The position numbers and the translations under genes were made by a program. 64,000 nucleotides of DNA from positions 1,865,501 through 1,929,500 of the forward strand of contig NZ_JAQGPN010000001.1 in the NCBI RefSeq assembly GCF_028826155.1, written 5' to 3'. The stretch is from Mesorhizobium shangrilense. Its GTDB lineage: Bacteria > Pseudomonadota > Alphaproteobacteria > Rhizobiales > Rhizobiaceae. Below the pieces are notes generated by a model, which was not told the DNA's origin, ran no database searches, and worked only from the letters and a program-made list of their open reading frames with translations. Positions 16,469 to 25,449 of this stretch are shown in pieces. Each line of letters opens with the position of its first letter. Positions within the stretch are counted from its first letter, which is position 1.

Positions 16469-18060
16469 ACGCGCGGTCCGATCTGCCGCTCTGGGCAGGC
16501 GCATTCGGGATCTCGATCGCCTTGCATGGGGCGATCGCCGTTGCCCTCGGATTGACGCCGCGGCTCGAAAGCCGGGAGCAGCCGGTGACATTCGTCACCG
16601 TGCAGCCGCTGCAGCAGGACGTGCCCGAAGCGGTGGGCGGCCGCGTCGTTGCTCCTGCGGCGGCCGCGTCCGTCGCTGCGGAGCCTTCGGCGATTGCAGC
16701 GTCGCAGGAGATCGAGGCGGTTCGCGATCCTGCCGACACGGTGAAGTCGTTGCGGGATTCCCTGACCGCATCGTCTGCCGCGCGCGCCGAAGCGGTGGCG
16801 GGTCTGGACGCCTCCGGGACAACCGAGATTGCCCTCCCGGCTCCTGCAGCCTCCGATCCCGCCGTGCGGATGGACGAGACGAGGCGCACCGTCGCTGCAA
16901 GCCTGCCGAACGACGGCGAGACATTGGCGCCGGCAGACGCTGACCGCATCGCAGCCGCGGCCATCATGAGGCCTGCGCCCGCAGCGGAAACGGCATCAGT
17001 GCTTGGCGAGCTCCCGAAGGCTGTCGTCACCGGCCGCATGGCCGAACCGGCGGCGATCAGCTCCAGCCCGATCGAGCCAGGTGATGTGGGCGATCTCCCT
17101 CTGGTCGTCGTACCGCTGCCGGAAGCTGGCGGAGCAAACGAGATCGCGGCTCCCGTCGCGGAAGCAACGCAGTCGCCAATTTCGCAAGACCGGACCGGCT
17201 TTGCCAAGGTTACCGCTTCCGTGACGGGTAGCCAAACGGCTGCAACCGCGTTCGAAAGTCCGAAAACCGTGTCGGAGACGGTGGAAGCCGTTGGATCTCT
17301 CACGTCGCCTGCGATCGCGCCCGCGACGCCTGATACCGACAGGCACAGGATCGAGGGGGCAGCGCCCGCGCCAAGAAACGCCGACGTGGCGCTCGTGCCT
17401 GTGCGTCCGTCCGCTCCGGTGATCGTCGTGCAGCCGCCGACCGATCCAATGGAACTGGTCATGCAGATTATCGGCGATCAGCCTGTGCAGACCTGCTTCC
17501 TGGCGCTCGCAGGCTTGGCGGGCGACGGCATCGAGGTCGACGGATATGCCGCCGCCCCGGAGACGCTGGCGAGGCTCGACCGCGAACTGACGGCCGTCTC
17601 CACGGCCGAAGTGACGGCCAGGCAGCACAGGGTGACTTCGGTCCAATGCGATGCGCTCTCCTTTGCGCGCAGCGTTTCCCGGGATCACGTCGCGCAATTG
17701 TCGATCCGCCCCGACATGGCCGCGATCGCCAGCGGCGCCGAGCTTTCGGGCGTCGTCCGCAACCTGCGCCGCAAGCGCCTTTACCTGATGGTCGTTGACG
17801 ATGAAGGGAAAGTGCAGGAAGTCGACGGCCTCTCCCTGCTCGGTCCGGCCACGATAGGTTTTCGCTCGGCGTTCACCCTGACCGGCGGCCCGGTCGCCAC
17901 CGTTCAACTGCTCGTGGCCATCGCCAGCGACGTTCCGCTGGGCAGTGTCCAGGCGCATGAGGGCGAAAACGCCGCTGCCTACTTCGCCGCACTGGAGCGC
18001 GAGATCGCTGCGGCGCGCAGTGATGTGGAGGTGGGCATCGCCGCCTTCACCATCCGGTAG
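16465..18060 (+). CDS. TonB/TolA-like trans-envelope protein with PpkA-type C-terminal domain
   Basis: A 531-residue protein: short cytoplasmic start, one membrane helix (about 8-30), a 290-residue Ala/Pro/Val/Thr-rich linker like that of TonB or TolA, then a globular domain (about 327-531). The C-terminal domain is not a canonical TonB domain. It aligns by eye with the C-terminal domain of the kinase encoded tail to tail downstream: CF near the start, IEVDGY / IEIEGF, a later QC pair, the LSGVV / VSGRL turn, LMVVDDEGK / LILVDHKGM. As the last gene of the ExbB-ExbD-ExbD group it is the likely moving arm. The stop lies 6 bases from the ppkA stop. Confidence 0.8.
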   Translation: MNARSDLPLWAGAFGISIALHGAIAVALGLTPRLESREQPVTFVTVQPLQQDVPEAVGGRVVAPAAAASVAAEPSAIAASQEIEAVRDPADTVKSLRDSLTASSAARAEAVAGLDASGTTEIALPAPAASDPAVRMDETRRTVAASLPNDGETLAPADADRIAAAAIMRPAPAAETASVLGELPKAVVTGRMAEPAAISSSPIEPGDVGDLPLVVVPLPEAGGANEIAAPVAEATQSPISQDRTGFAKVTASVTGSQTAATAFESPKTVSETVEAVGSLTSPAIAPATPDTDRHRIEGAAPAPRNADVALVPVRPSAPVIVVQPPTDPMELVMQIIGDQPVQTCFLALAGLAGDGIEVDGYAAAPETLARLDRELTAVSTAEVTARQHRVTSVQCDALSFARSVSRDHVAQLSIRPDMAAIASGAELSGVVRNLRRKRLYLMVVDDEGKVQEVDGLSLLGPATIGFRSAFTLTGGPVATVQLLVAIASDVPLGSVQAHEGENAAAYFAALEREIAAARSDVEVGIAAFTIR

Positions 18061-18066
18061 TCAAAG

Positions 18067-20382
18067 CTATCCGCCGAGGCGGAAGTATTTGGCGGTTGCG
18101 GCGGCTTCAGTGCCCGGACCTTCCATCTCCGCCAGTATCTTCGGGAACAATTCGGTCGCGGGCGTCGGCGTCGAGAACTCCGCAGCCTTGATTCCCGAGG
18201 CGCTGGATAGTGCTACGATCATCTGGGGCACGACCTTTTTCGCGGCTTGGTCGGCCGCGCTCAGTCCGATGGGAATGCTGAAAGCGGCTCCATTTCCCTC
18301 GGCCGCCAGCCGGCTGTTGAGGTTGAACGCCATGCCCTTGTGATCGACGAGGATCAAATCGGTCCTGCGGCCGTCAACGCCCGTCAGCCTGCCGCTCACC
18401 GGCGTACCGTTCGGAACGGAGGTACGGTCGAGCGTAAGGCTGGGCATCTGTTTGGACGCCGGAAGTTCGCGCAGAAACTCGGTGACCACGCACTGTGCGG
18501 GCTCTATCAACCGCACGCCCACTTCCGGCTCGATGTTGAATCTCTCCTGAAACGCGGCGAGCAGCTCCATGAAGGGCTCGACATCGGTTCCGAACCCCTC
18601 GATCTCTATCGCCTTGTCTGTGGCGGACATGGCCGTGGCGTAGAAGCATTCGCCGCCGGTGTAGCCGCGCAGCCAGGCTATCCGCTCTGCGACGCCGTCG
18701 ATGGCTTCGGCCGCCTTAGGTTTCTCGGGCGGCTGCAGCTGCGCAGTGTCAACCTCGGGCGGTGCGGCCTCCTGTTCGGGAGACGGCCCAGCAGAGGCGG
18801 GTTGTTTGTCGGCAGGCGGCGGCAAGGGGGCCTCTAGTGCTGGCGCAGGCGCGGGCGCTGCGACCGGTTCCGGCTCGGTCTGCGCATTTGGGGCGGGCGA
18901 GGCGGCCGTTTCCTGCGGTGGGGGCTCGACTTGCGGCGACGGCTGGACCGCCGGCGCGACGGCCGCCTGCTTGTCCGCATCGCTCCCGCCCGGCTGCCCC
19001 CGCTGTCCGCTTTCATGTGGAGCTGGCTTCGAGGCCGCTTCCGGCTCCTGAGCCGCAGGCGTGAGGATCGCGCCGGCGGGAGGAGGCGTGGAGGAGGCTT
19101 GCGGCGGAGCGTCCGCCGGTCCGAAGAGCCCGCCCAAATATGCGGTTCCGCCTGCCGCGATCGCGAGGAGGGCGGCGGCCGCGACGTAGCCCGGCAGCCT
19201 TCGGCCGGGACGCGAGGTCGCGCGCACCTGTTCCGCGGGTGGGACGCTTTGCTGCCCTGCGTCGAGATAGGCGGGCCGCACATGAGGCACGAAGTCGGGG
19301 TTTTCGGACGCGCCAGCATCCCGTGCGGCGCCGGTATCGCGAGCGGGCGGCGACGTCGACTCCATCCGGGCGGCATCCGTGGCTGCTTCGCCTGCCACGT
19401 TCGGCGCGCCCTCCCAGAGGGGGACGGCAACCGGGGCGGCCTGCTCGATGGTGTCCGGGGGCGGGGGAACGGCAGTCGCGGCTCCCGAGGGAGCGACGCT
19501 CGTGGTCGCCTGCTTCGCTTGGCCGGCCTGCTGCGCCATTTCTACGACTGCCGCCATGTCGGCGGGGCGCGCCTTGGGGTCGGGCTGCAGCATCGCTTCG
19601 AGGATCGGACGAATGCTGGCGTCGATCTCCGAGAGATCGGGCATCTCGCGCCGCTTTTCGACGATTTCCACCTGCGTGCCGCCCATGTTGATCGGCTCGG
19701 CCCGCAGCGCGGCCACAAGCACGAGGCCGAGGCTGTAGATGTCGGACTGTTCGGTGATCTCGCCGCCAAATAGACCGAGCTGCTCAGGCGACACGTAGTT
19801 GTACTTGCCCGCGAACTTGCCGCCGATCAGGGTCTCTCCGCCGACCGTAGCTGACCGGGCGATGCCGAAATCGATGATCTTGGCGCGCTCGACCTTGCCG
19901 CCCGGCAGGATGATGTTGTCGGGCGACAGGTCGCGGTGCACGATCCCCGCCTCGTGCGCGGCGCTCAGCCCCGACGCCAGCCGTGCGCAAAGCTTACGGA
20001 CGTTCTCCGGCGACATCGGGCCGTGCTTCATCAGGTCGACGAGCGACTCCCCGTCGACGAACTCCATCGCGAGGTAGGGGCGGCCGATGCCCGCGTCGAT
20101 GGTGAAGACGTGGTAACGGACGATGGCGTCATGGGCGAGGTGGTTGAGGACGGATGCCTCTTTCTTGAAGAGGGAGAGGATGGTGAGGTCGCGCGCCAGT
20201 TCCGGCAGGACGATCTTAATGGCGACCGGGTCGCCAGTCTGGATGTTGTGGCCGCGGTAGACTTCGCCCATTCCGCCGAAGGCGATGCGTTCGTCGAGTT
20301 CGTAGATGCCGCTGAGCTGGGTACCGACGGTGGCGTTGGCCACGGCGGGCAGCAGCTTCGTCTTCTCCTCGTCCACGCTCAT
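18067..20382 (-). CDS. ppkA: T6SS Ser/Thr protein kinase PpkA
   Basis: A 771-residue transmembrane kinase. The cytoplasmic kinase domain (about 25-290) has the Gly loop FGGMGEVYRG, VAIK with Lys56, HRD at 149-151, DFG at 172-174 and SPEQL. The lysine usual after HRDL is Ser (HRDLSPDN), a variant seen in other bacterial kinases. An Ala/Pro-rich segment leads to one membrane helix near 397-420, a second Pro-rich linker, and an extracytoplasmic domain (about 560-771) shared with the TonB-like protein. In threonine-phosphorylation systems PpkA phosphorylates Fha or a similar partner to trigger firing; no Fha gene is in the window. It overlaps pppA by ATGA and is last in the tssK operon. Confidence 0.93.
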   Translation of the reverse strand: MSVDEEKTKLLPAVANATVGTQLSGIYELDERIAFGGMGEVYRGHNIQTGDPVAIKIVLPELARDLTILSLFKKEASVLNHLAHDAIVRYHVFTIDAGIGRPYLAMEFVDGESLVDLMKHGPMSPENVRKLCARLASGLSAAHEAGIVHRDLSPDNIILPGGKVERAKIIDFGIARSATVGGETLIGGKFAGKYNYVSPEQLGLFGGEITEQSDIYSLGLVLVAALRAEPINMGGTQVEIVEKRREMPDLSEIDASIRPILEAMLQPDPKARPADMAAVVEMAQQAGQAKQATTSVAPSGAATAVPPPPDTIEQAAPVAVPLWEGAPNVAGEAATDAARMESTSPPARDTGAARDAGASENPDFVPHVRPAYLDAGQQSVPPAEQVRATSRPGRRLPGYVAAAALLAIAAGGTAYLGGLFGPADAPPQASSTPPPAGAILTPAAQEPEAASKPAPHESGQRGQPGGSDADKQAAVAPAVQPSPQVEPPPQETAASPAPNAQTEPEPVAAPAPAPALEAPLPPPADKQPASAGPSPEQEAAPPEVDTAQLQPPEKPKAAEAIDGVAERIAWLRGYTGGECFYATAMSATDKAIEIEGFGTDVEPFMELLAAFQERFNIEPEVGVRLIEPAQCVVTEFLRELPASKQMPSLTLDRTSVPNGTPVSGRLTGVDGRRTDLILVDHKGMAFNLNSRLAAEGNGAAFSIPIGLSAADQAAKKVVPQMIVALSSASGIKAAEFSTPTPATELFPKILAEMEGPGTEAAATAKYFRLGG

Positions 20383-21188
20383 GGCATGCCGCCGTTGCCG
20401 GTGGTGGAGATGCCTGCTCGCCGGCGATGCGGTTCGGAACCGTCGAGCATACGCACGACGACAATGGTCACGTTGTCGGTGCCGCCGCGCGCGAGCACTG
20501 TCTGGAGAAGAACCTGGCAGGCCTGCTCCGGGGCGGCCGCCGCGACCGTTTCGCGGATCTCATCGTCGGATACATGGGCGGTCAGCCCATCGGTGCCGAG
20601 CACGAAGACGTCGCCGGGGATGATCTCGCCCTGCTCGATGTCGAGGACGATGTCGTCGCTGACCCCCACGGCCCGCGTGATGACGTTGCGCCTGGGCCAG
20701 ACCCGCGCCTCGGAGGCGGTGATCACGCCCTGGTCAAGGAGTTCCTGCACCTCCGTGTGATCCCGGGAGACCTGCGAGATGACGCCGCGGCGGACCAGGT
20801 AGACGCGGCTGTCGCCGGACCACATGCAGGCAAAGCGGCCGTCGATGGCGAGCAGGGCTGCCACAGTGGAGCCGATGGTGATGCCGCGCGCCTCCGAGAT
20901 CTGCCGGATCTCGGCATGTGCACGGGCCAGTCTGTCCTCGAAGCGCGCCCTCAGGTCCGGGGCGGAGCTGGCGATGCCCATGGTGGCAAGATGATGCACG
21001 ATGCTGGCCGAAGCCACTTCGCCGGCATCATGCCCGCCCATGCCGTCCGCGACCAGCCAGAGGCCGCTTTCGGGTTCGACCAGATAGTTGTCCTCGTTGA
21101 CGCTGCGCACGCAGCCGGTATGGCTGACGCCGTAGCTTTCGAAGGGAAATGAGAGGCCGTTCATCATGGCTGCTCTCGCGTGGGTCAC
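20379..21188 (-). CDS. pppA: T6SS PP2C-type phosphatase PppA
   Basis: A 269-residue PPM/PP2C phosphatase. Metal-binding motifs are present: GCVRSVNEDN, VADGMGGHDAGE, MWSGDSRVYL and GTDGLT-HVSDDEI. PppA removes the phosphate placed by PpkA and so resets T6SS activation. A second possible start lies 21 bases inside (21167), giving a product beginning MNGLS or MMNGLS. It lies 13 bases after tagF and overlaps ppkA. Confidence 0.93.
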   Translation of the reverse strand: MTHARAAMMNGLSFPFESYGVSHTGCVRSVNEDNYLVEPESGLWLVADGMGGHDAGEVASASIVHHLATMGIASSAPDLRARFEDRLARAHAEIRQISEARGITIGSTVAALLAIDGRFACMWSGDSRVYLVRRGVISQVSRDHTEVQELLDQGVITASEARVWPRRNVITRAVGVSDDIVLDIEQGEIIPGDVFVLGTDGLTAHVSDDEIRETVAAAAPEQACQVLLQTVLARGGTDNVTIVVVRMLDGSEPHRRRAGISTTGNGGMP

Positions 21189-21201
21189 ACCCGTTCCTCG
21201 A

Positions 21202-21867
21202 TCAATCTGCCACAGACTTCAGCATCAGAGTATAGAAATAAGGGTCGGGCAGTCCCGCGGCGCTGTAGACCAGTGGCCCGCTCGCTTCGCTGCCGGTCGT
21301 CCACCAGAAGCTTCTCGCCTCCGCGGTTTGCCGGTAGTCCGCCTCGACGATGCCGGTCAGCAGCGCGGCAGGGCTGGAGTGCGGGGGACCGTTCCAGAGC
21401 GTGCCGCCCTTGAACTGTTTCTCTCCTTGCCGGACGCGTTCGAGGGACGGCGCCGGGAGGTCCGCCAGCAGGGTGTCGATGGCGAGGGGACCGTCGGCGT
21501 CCAGTGTGGCGAGAAGGCGGGCTTCGATCGCCGCGTACCACTCGCTTTGGGGCGCGAAGGGTGGGGGCGGAACCCGCTCGGTTTCGGCGCAGGCATACAG
21601 CGCCATCAGCGGGAAGTAGCGTCCGACGCCGTCCACCGAGGGCATCACGACGCCCGCGCCTGTCGTGCCCAGCACCGAAGGTCCGATCCAGAAACGCCAG
21701 AGCGGGGCAACGAGATAATGCCGCTCCCAATCCCGCCCAAGCTCGGCGCGGCTGGCGGCAAGCGCCGACTGCAGCCAGGTCTCGAGCGGCGCGAGCAGGC
21801 TCGGCGCGATACCCAGCGAGATGAAGTCGCGCTTTTGCGGCAGTTTTCCAAACAGCCCGAAGCCCAT
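21202..21867 (-). CDS. tagF: T6SS accessory protein TagF (ImpM family)
   Basis: A 221-residue TagF/ImpM protein with the family opening GLFGKLPQKRDFISLG, then WLQSALAASRAELG, PLWRFWIG and GVVMPSVDGVGRYFPL. TagF is a post-translational repressor of T6SS in Pseudomonas and Agrobacterium, acting beside the PpkA/PppA switch. Its start codon directly abuts the tssM stop. In Agrobacterium tagF is fused to pppA; here they are separate neighbours. Confidence 0.9.
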   Translation of the reverse strand: MGFGLFGKLPQKRDFISLGIAPSLLAPLETWLQSALAASRAELGRDWERHYLVAPLWRFWIGPSVLGTTGAGVVMPSVDGVGRYFPLMALYACAETERVPPPPFAPQSEWYAAIEARLLATLDADGPLAIDTLLADLPAPSLERVRQGEKQFKGGTLWNGPPHSSPAALLTGIVEADYRQTAEARSFWWTTGSEASGPLVYSAAGLPDPYFYTLMLKSVAD

Positions 21868-24800
21868 TCACAGGCCCGCCGGGCACGAGAATTCGGACAA
21901 TGCCGGCAGGAAGAAGGGGTTGTCGATAGCGCCGACCTGGATCGTGTAGGCGACGTCGCGCCCGCCGACGACGAAGCGCGCCATGATGTTGTCGCCCCTT
22001 TTCGTGACCGAACCGGCGTCGAAGAGGCGCATCAGCGCCCAGGGGCCGTCGAAATTGATCGCCGACTGGCGGCCGGGGATCTGGGGCTGGAAGCTCAGAT
22101 TGACGGAACCCGACGCCATGCTGCCCGGCCAGGTGACCTGGTAGGGGATACCGCCCACCTGCTGGCTCTGCACGACCTGCGAGTTGATGTCGAGCAGCGC
22201 CATCTGGACTTCGCCGTGCAGCGAGAAGGGCGTGAAGGTCATCGCCACGGCCGGCATCGAGCCGCCCTGCGGGAAGAATGCGTCGCGGATCTTCGAGGCG
22301 CGCTGGAACTCCTTGAGCGCCGGGTTCGAGAGCTCGCGCCCCAGCCGCGTGTCCTGCTTCCAGACCCAGTTGTCGCCCGTCATGTCGGCAAGCGGCGCGA
22401 GGTTTTGCGCGTAGAAGCGGTCGATCACCCCGTTGGGCGCAAACAGCCGTGCGAAGTCGGCCATCGGCACGTCGCGGCCGCTCTTGCGGGAGAACGGGAA
22501 GCGGTTGGCGATCACCTGCTCGCAGGGGCGCGTGACGGTCGCGACCAGCATCTGGTTGAGCTGCGCAATCGAGGTGTTGGCGGCGTCGCCCTCGAAATCG
22601 TCGACCGCGGCGTTGACCATGCGTGCAAGCTGCTTCGGAAGTCGCGAGGCGTTGGCGCGCAGATTGACCACCTGGAGCTGAAGGTTGGCGTTGGCGCGCT
22701 CGGCCTGCGAGGGGTTGGTCGCCGCAAGCACGAGGCTTTGATACACCTCGTAGAAGTTCTGGATCAGCGCGTCGATCGGGCGCTTGCCCGCTTCGCCGTC
22801 GACCAGCATGTGGAACTCGCGGAACTGCGCCTCGATATTGGCGCCCGGAACCTGCGTGGCGGCGTTGGCGAATGCGCCGCCGGCGCGGCTGTTCGATTTC
22901 TTGACCGCAAGGTCGATGCCGATCCGGGCAAGGCCACCGGCGCGCGAGGCCACCTTGCCGACGACCTTCGTTGTGGCCGCATCGACCGCTGCGTCCACAT
23001 CCGCGTCGCCGTCGGCGGCCTGGGCTTCGCCTTCTGGCTCGTGGGTCAGCATGGTCTCGTGCGCGACCGCCTCGAAGAGCTGCCTGATCGGGGAGGTCGG
23101 CGAGGATGCGGCGGACAGCGTGACATACTGAGGCTTGTCCGCCGACATGGCCTTGAGCTTCACATTGTCCAGCGCGGCGTTCCACGCCTCGACGAAATCC
23201 TTTCCGTAGCGGTCGAGGAGTTCGGGGCCAAGCCGCTGGAATTGCTCCTCAATACCCTGCTGCTGGCCGATCTCGCCCATGACCCATTGCTCGTCCGCGA
23301 TCTTGTCGGCGACCGCAGACAACTGGGTCAGGAAGAAGTCGTTGAAGCCGGCATAGGTGTAGAGCCCCGGCACCGCGATGGCGGAGAGATCGCTTCCGTC
23401 CATCGTCTCGAACACCAGGCTGGCGTCGGGACCGGCGCGGGCGGCGACCGAGAAATCCTCCATCGGCGCGGCGTAGGTGGCCGACTTGATCAGCGCATAG
23501 GCCCGGTCGGCCATGTTCATACGGCCAAGCGAGCGCTGGGCGGATTCGATCAGGGGACCGTTGAGCTCGAACAGCGGGTCGTGCCCGTCGTCAAGCTCCA
23601 GCATGGCCCGCAGGTGCTGCTCCAATTCCTCGCGCCCCTTGCGGTTGGCCGGGCCGGGATAGCGATCCTGCCAGTCCTGGTTCATCCAGGCGACGATCAG
23701 CTCGTCCTCCGTCCTCGGCGCCTTGCCGCCAAGCATCAGGTAGACCTTGAGCGCCTCGTAGAGCACGACCGGGTCGTTCATGTTGGCTTCGATGGTGCGC
23801 TCCATCTGGAGAATGAGGCGGGAGCGGAACATGCGCTCCAGTGCACGCCGGTAAGTGGTCTCCGAAGCCGACAGCAGCCGCCCGCGCTGGCTGAGGCCGA
23901 AGGTTTCCCTGGTCGGCGTGGAGGCGTCCCGGTTTTCGTAGCCGACCGGCAGGGTGCGCAGCGTGTTGAGCACGCCGACCACGATCTCCAGGTCGACGTC
24001 GGCGATGGTGTTGCTCTTCAGCTGTGCGTCTGCGTTGACGCGGTACTGCTCGACGGCGTTGTCGGTCGAATTGATCAGCGTCTTGTTGCTCGCGAAGCTG
24101 ATGCCCCATGCGCCGAGCGCGCCGATCGCGACAAGGGCGAGTGCGGCGATGCCGCCATAGCGCAGGATGGCTGCGCGCCGCATCGCCGCCGCATCGAGGG
24201 ACACCCAGCCGGACTCCGCGAAGATGACCTTCGTCAGCAGATCGCGCAGGAAAAAACTCCTGCCGGTTCCGGACATGTGGGCCGCGGCCGACTGGCTGCC
24301 GTAGCTGCGGCCGATGGCGCCCAGGACCTGGTCGATCGGCGTGCCTTCCTGCGTGCCGGAGGAGAAATAGAAGCCGCGCAGGTTGGCGTTCACCTGGTAG
24401 CGGGTGGGCTCGAAGATGCGGTTGAGGAAATCGGCGACGCGTTCCTTGAGCGTCGCGAACTGCGCGGGGAAGCCGAAGATGGCGATGCGCGCGATGGGGT
24501 CGGCTTCCTCATGCAGCCGGTCGGTGACTTCTTCGGTCAGTCGCTTGACCAGGTCGTCGAATTCCGCCGGAACCTGGCCGACCAGATTCTTCCTGCGGTC
24601 CTCGGTCTGGAAGGTCGCCCCCCACACCCTGCGACGCCGGTTCTCCGTGAAGTTGCCGAAATACTCCATGAAGCCGGCGATCAGGTCGGCCTTGGTGAAC
24701 AGCGCATAGACCGGAAAATCGATCTTCAGCTCGTTGTGGATCTCCAGCAGGCGCTTGCGGATGGCGGCGGCGTGGGCGCTCAGTTCCTCGCCGCTGAGCT

Positions 24801-25449
24801 TCATCAGGTCTTCGAGGCTGATGGCGACGATGACGCCGTTGATCGGCTGCTTCACACGGTTCTTCTTCAGGAGGGACAGGAAGGACAGCCAGCTCTTCTT
24901 GTCTGCGTCCACGTCGGAGTCCTGGGTGGTGTAGCGGCCAGCCGTGTCGATCAGCACGGCTTCTTCCGTAAACCACCAGTCGCAGTAGCGCGTGCCGCCC
25001 ACGCCGGCGACAGCCTTCGCACCCTCGGGGCCGGCCAGAGGGAACTTCAGTCCGGAGTTCACCAGCGCTGTCGTCTTGCCGGCACCTGGCGGACCGATGA
25101 TGATGTACCAGGGAAGCTCGTAGAGGAAGTTGCGCTTGCCGCTGGAGCGCTTCAGCGTTTCCAGCGCCTCGGTCATGCGCTCGCCCAGCACCCTGGCGTC
25201 GCCGGTCGCGGCTTCGGTTTCGGCGACGGCGGCTTCCAGCGCCTTCTGCGCCTTGCGCTTGCGCCAGTAGCGGACGCCGTAGTAGCCGCCCACGCAGAGC
25301 AGGACGATGGCGATGATCAGAGCGCGCGGCCAGACCGGCTCCAGCGGGTGGACGTCCCCGAAGCCGATCATTGGTCCGCCGAACCAGACAGCCAGAACGA
25401 AGGCGACGAGCGCCAGCCAGATGGCGATGGTGACAAGCCACGCCCTCAT
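21868..25449 (-). CDS. tssM: T6SS membrane-complex protein TssM (IcmF)
   Basis: A 1193-residue IcmF/TssM. Two N-terminal helices (about 5-25 and 42-62), a cytoplasmic domain with an intact Walker A (GPPGAGKTTA, about 119-128), a third helix near 430-452, then the large periplasmic part ending in the DUF1215-like and C-terminal beta domains. TssM spans the inner membrane and periplasm and forms the core ring with TssL. With no TssJ seen, the outer-membrane link must differ. The start overlaps the tssL stop (ATGA). Confidence 0.95.
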   Translation of the reverse strand: MRAWLVTIAIWLALVAFVLAVWFGGPMIGFGDVHPLEPVWPRALIIAIVLLCVGGYYGVRYWRKRKAQKALEAAVAETEAATGDARVLGERMTEALETLKRSSGKRNFLYELPWYIIIGPPGAGKTTALVNSGLKFPLAGPEGAKAVAGVGGTRYCDWWFTEEAVLIDTAGRYTTQDSDVDADKKSWLSFLSLLKKNRVKQPINGVIVAISLEDLMKLSGEELSAHAAAIRKRLLEIHNELKIDFPVYALFTKADLIAGFMEYFGNFTENRRRRVWGATFQTEDRRKNLVGQVPAEFDDLVKRLTEEVTDRLHEEADPIARIAIFGFPAQFATLKERVADFLNRIFEPTRYQVNANLRGFYFSSGTQEGTPIDQVLGAIGRSYGSQSAAAHMSGTGRSFFLRDLLTKVIFAESGWVSLDAAAMRRAAILRYGGIAALALVAIGALGAWGISFASNKTLINSTDNAVEQYRVNADAQLKSNTIADVDLEIVVGVLNTLRTLPVGYENRDASTPTRETFGLSQRGRLLSASETTYRRALERMFRSRLILQMERTIEANMNDPVVLYEALKVYLMLGGKAPRTEDELIVAWMNQDWQDRYPGPANRKGREELEQHLRAMLELDDGHDPLFELNGPLIESAQRSLGRMNMADRAYALIKSATYAAPMEDFSVAARAGPDASLVFETMDGSDLSAIAVPGLYTYAGFNDFFLTQLSAVADKIADEQWVMGEIGQQQGIEEQFQRLGPELLDRYGKDFVEAWNAALDNVKLKAMSADKPQYVTLSAASSPTSPIRQLFEAVAHETMLTHEPEGEAQAADGDADVDAAVDAATTKVVGKVASRAGGLARIGIDLAVKKSNSRAGGAFANAATQVPGANIEAQFREFHMLVDGEAGKRPIDALIQNFYEVYQSLVLAATNPSQAERANANLQLQVVNLRANASRLPKQLARMVNAAVDDFEGDAANTSIAQLNQMLVATVTRPCEQVIANRFPFSRKSGRDVPMADFARLFAPNGVIDRFYAQNLAPLADMTGDNWVWKQDTRLGRELSNPALKEFQRASKIRDAFFPQGGSMPAVAMTFTPFSLHGEVQMALLDINSQVVQSQQVGGIPYQVTWPGSMASGSVNLSFQPQIPGRQSAINFDGPWALMRLFDAGSVTKRGDNIMARFVVGGRDVAYTIQVGAIDNPFFLPALSEFSCPAGL

